Origin: Flavipsychrobacter stenotrophus
Lineage (GTDB): Bacteria; Bacteroidota; Bacteroidia; Chitinophagales; Chitinophagaceae
Assembly: GCA_947372365.1 (NCBI GenBank)
Contig: CANBTK010000092.1
Span: 1 to 7,195, forward strand
Direction of reading: 5' to 3'
DNA length: 7,195 bases
The notes under the pieces are model-generated. The model had not been told where the DNA came from. It did not search any database and was given only the letters and a program-made list of their open reading frames with translations. The translations under genes were made by a program, and so were the position numbers. Shown here piece after piece: positions 5,477 to 7,195 of this stretch. Numbering within the stretch: position 1 is the first letter of the stretch; every line of letters starts with the position of its first letter.

Positions 5477-6859
5477 ATGCTCTTCAACTCCTTACAGTTC
5501 CTTATTTTCTTTATGGTGGTGTCGCTGGCTTATTACCGGCTGCCGAACCAGCGGTCGAGGGTATGGTTGCTGCTTATAGCGAGTTGCTATTTTTATATGA
5601 GCTTTGTACCAAAGTACCTGCTTATACTGGGCGGCACTATTGTTATTGATTATTTTGCAGGCTTCCTTATCAGCAACAGCAAGGGCAGCACCCGTAAAGC
5701 ATGGCTCACCATGAGCATTATCGCCAATGTGGGCGTGCTGGTTTACTTCAAGTACTTTAACTTCCTGCTGGATACCCTTGCCCCCGCCATCAGGAGTGCC
5801 TTCCCGCATTACGACATACCCTACCTCAATATCATATTGCCCATAGGATTGTCGTTCCACACCTTTCAGGCTATGAGCTACACCATAGAGGTTTACAGGG
5901 GTAACCAGCCACCTGAAAGGAACTTTGTGGTGTATGCCTTGTATGTTATGTTTTACCCGCAACTGGTGGCGGGCCCTATAGAGCGCCCCCAGAACATACT
6001 GCCACAACTGCACCAGTACCAGCCCTATAACTGGGGCAATGTGAAGGAAGGGCTGGCGCGCATGTTGTGGGGCTTCTTTAAAAAAGTGGTTATCGCCGAC
6101 AGGCTGGCTATAGAAGTGAACCATGCTTATGCCCATACCGGGCTGGCTTCATCGGCACTATGGGTGGGTGCCATTTTCTATTCCTTCCAGATTTATTGCG
6201 ACTTCTCTGGCTATTCCGACATAGCGCTGGGCTCCGCCAAAGTAATGGGCATCGGCCTGATGGAAAATTTCAACCAGCCCTATATTTCGGCCTCCATTAC
6301 CGAGTTCTGGAGCCGCTGGCACATTTCACTATCCTCTTGGTTCCGCGACTACCTTTACATACCACTGGGCGGCAACCGGAAAGGGGAAGCCCGGCGAAAA
6401 CTAAATGTATTCGCCACCTTTATGCTCAGCGGGCTGTGGCACGGCGCCAACTTCACCTTTATCATATGGGGGCTGCTGCACGGGCTGCTGGTTACGTTTA
6501 TGCCCGGTGGCAAGCGCAGCGGCGGCAACATAGTAAAAACAGCCCTGCTGGCCACCTTCAATTTTATTCTAGTTACCCTTTGCTGGGTGTTCTTCCGCTC
6601 GCCGCACATACACGAAGCCAAGCGGTATATCAAGGGCTTGTTCACCTTCACAGGCGGTAATGTTTCGTTCGGGCTTAATACTAATGAGCTGCTGTTTTCC
6701 GCAGGCCTTATTGCGGTACTGATGATAAGGGAATATAAGCTTAAGGGGCACGCTATAAGCAGCGATAGCAGGTTTGCCTGGTACTGCGCCATTATGGTAG
6801 CCGTGTGCTACTTCTTTGGCGTGTTTGAAGAAAACCAATTCATCTATTTTCAATTTTAG
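5477..6859 (+). CDS. MBOAT family O-acyltransferase (AlgI/DltB-like)
   Basis: A 460-aa polytopic membrane protein of normal length for the AlgI/DltB branch of the MBOAT superfamily. It opens with the typical 'MLFNSLQFLIFF', followed by 'LPIGLSFHTFQ' (121-131), 'QLVAGPIERP' (162-171), 'DFSGYSDIALG' (242-252), 'FWSRWHISLSSWFRDYLYIPLGG' split around H282, and 'SGLWHGANFTFIIWGLLHG' containing H322 and H335. H282 and H322 correspond by motif to the two conserved histidines of the family, H322 being the expected catalytic one. Family knowledge: these proteins pass an acyl group, usually acetyl, across the inner membrane to a periplasmic partner or acceptor such as alginate, teichoic acid or another exopolysaccharide. 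A GDS-motif protein starts 5 bp downstream, so the two are almost certainly one operon. The acceptor is unknown; no glycosyltransferase or polymer export gene lies in the window, so a symbol such as algI is not given. Confidence 0.93.
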   Translation: MLFNSLQFLIFFMVVSLAYYRLPNQRSRVWLLLIASCYFYMSFVPKYLLILGGTIVIDYFAGFLISNSKGSTRKAWLTMSIIANVGVLVYFKYFNFLLDTLAPAIRSAFPHYDIPYLNIILPIGLSFHTFQAMSYTIEVYRGNQPPERNFVVYALYVMFYPQLVAGPIERPQNILPQLHQYQPYNWGNVKEGLARMLWGFFKKVVIADRLAIEVNHAYAHTGLASSALWVGAIFYSFQIYCDFSGYSDIALGSAKVMGIGLMENFNQPYISASITEFWSRWHISLSSWFRDYLYIPLGGNRKGEARRKLNVFATFMLSGLWHGANFTFIIWGLLHGLLVTFMPGGKRSGGNIVKTALLATFNFILVTLCWVFFRSPHIHEAKRYIKGLFTFTGGNVSFGLNTNELLFSAGLIAVLMIREYKLKGHAISSDSRFAWYCAIMVAVCYFFGVFEENQFIYFQF

Positions 6860-6864
6860 CCGCC

Positions 6865-7195
6865 ATGAAAAAAGCCTTATCCTACATATGCATCATCATC
6901 GGGCTGTTCCTGCTTTTCGCAGGTACTTCGCGGTGGACGGTGGGCTATATGTGGAACCGTAAGCGGCATGAAATGTGGTGGGGCGAGCACCAGAATAACT
7001 ATGGCGACCTTACTAAAATAAGCTACCTGGATGACATAAAGATTTTCCAGACGCCGAAGGACTACACCTTTACAAAACCTGCCGATAGCAGCAGCCCTAA
7101 AAACATTGATTTGTACCTTTGGGGCGATAGCTATACCGAAGACATACCCGCCTACGCCTTCGCCCATGTAAATGCCTACCACTATGGCCGCAACC
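6865..7195 (+). CDS. Membrane-anchored GDS-motif (SGNH/AlgX-AlgJ-like) protein, C-terminus cut by window edge
   Basis: The frame opens with ATG 5 bp after the MBOAT stop and stays open for 110 codons to the window end. Residues 1-4 (MKKA) and a hydrophobic segment (about 5-20) form an uncleaved signal anchor, which leaves the rest in the periplasm. Residues 83-92 read 'LYLWGDSYTE', with GDS at 87-89; this is block I of SGNH hydrolases, S89 being the expected nucleophile. The later blocks, including the D-x-x-H pair, lie beyond the edge. In alginate and related systems, an MBOAT protein works with such a periplasmic SGNH protein (AlgJ/AlgX, or DltD in the teichoic acid system) that transfers or relays the acyl group. 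The direct coupling here supports that role. Without the C-terminal part an esterase-only function cannot be excluded. Confidence 0.78.
   Translation, partial: MKKALSYICIIIGLFLLFAGTSRWTVGYMWNRKRHEMWWGEHQNNYGDLTKISYLDDIKIFQTPKDYTFTKPADSSSPKNIDLYLWGDSYTEDIPAYAFAHVNAYHYGRN

Noticed and set aside
5492..6136. A 214-codon open frame on the minus strand opposite the MBOAT gene
   Set aside because: The plus-strand frame has conserved MBOAT motifs throughout, whereas this frame shows none and no sensible start context.
6160..6660. A 166-codon plus-strand frame overlapping the MBOAT gene
   Set aside because: It is out of frame with MBOAT, rich in Arg/His/Pro, and has no recognisable motif; a frameshift product is not needed because MBOAT is intact.
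1..7195. A defence system, CRISPR array, transposon, tRNA or riboswitch
   Set aside because: No regular spaced repeats, transposase motifs, terminal inverted repeats, cloverleaf pattern or known riboswitch core was seen on either strand.

Overview
The window reads as a chromosomal segment of a Bacteroidota bacterium, most likely a Chitinophagaceae or Sphingobacteriales type. The clues are the near absence of Shine-Dalgarno sequences, a signal peptide ending in the typical SFA|Q, an 'FKIMHWPGG' membrane motif of the kind found in GldL-type and related Bacteroidota membrane proteins, and AT-rich boxes resembling the phylum's TAnnTTTG -7 element. The placement is inference from these features. 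No mobile element, RNA gene, CRISPR array or phage gene was seen.

Left part (1-3484), minus strand: a phytanoyl-CoA dioxygenase (PhyH) family Fe(II)/2-oxoglutarate oxygenase, cut at its C-terminus by the window edge, lies downstream of a full-length cyanophycin synthetase gene (cphA, 875 aa). A strong hairpin terminator oriented for cphA separates them, so they are probably separate transcription units. The CphA N-terminal domain carries an HxxEH motif at residues 79-83, suggesting the self-priming type of enzyme. No cyanophycinase or isoaspartyl dipeptidase gene lies within the window.

Middle part (3485-5476), plus strand: a 136-bp divergent intergenic region leads into four small genes of mostly unknown function. 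These are a five-helix membrane protein with a duplicated GldL-like motif, a 67-aa two-helix membrane protein 21 bp behind it, a secreted NTF2-like (DUF4440/SnoaL type) protein, and a small lipoprotein. A degenerate GC-rich hairpin lies between the last two. A 185-bp spacer with a 19-bp direct repeat follows the lipoprotein.

Right part (5477-7195), plus strand: an MBOAT O-acyltransferase (AlgI/DltB type, 460 aa) is followed after 5 bp by a membrane-anchored protein with a GDS motif (SGNH/AlgX-AlgJ-like), cut by the right edge. Together they look like a two-component O-acylation module for an exported glycan or other envelope polymer, with unknown target.

The window is largely ordinary housekeeping and envelope content. 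No clearly new multi-gene system is evident; the most interesting points are the stand-alone cphA, the MBOAT/SGNH pair and the duplicated-motif membrane protein.
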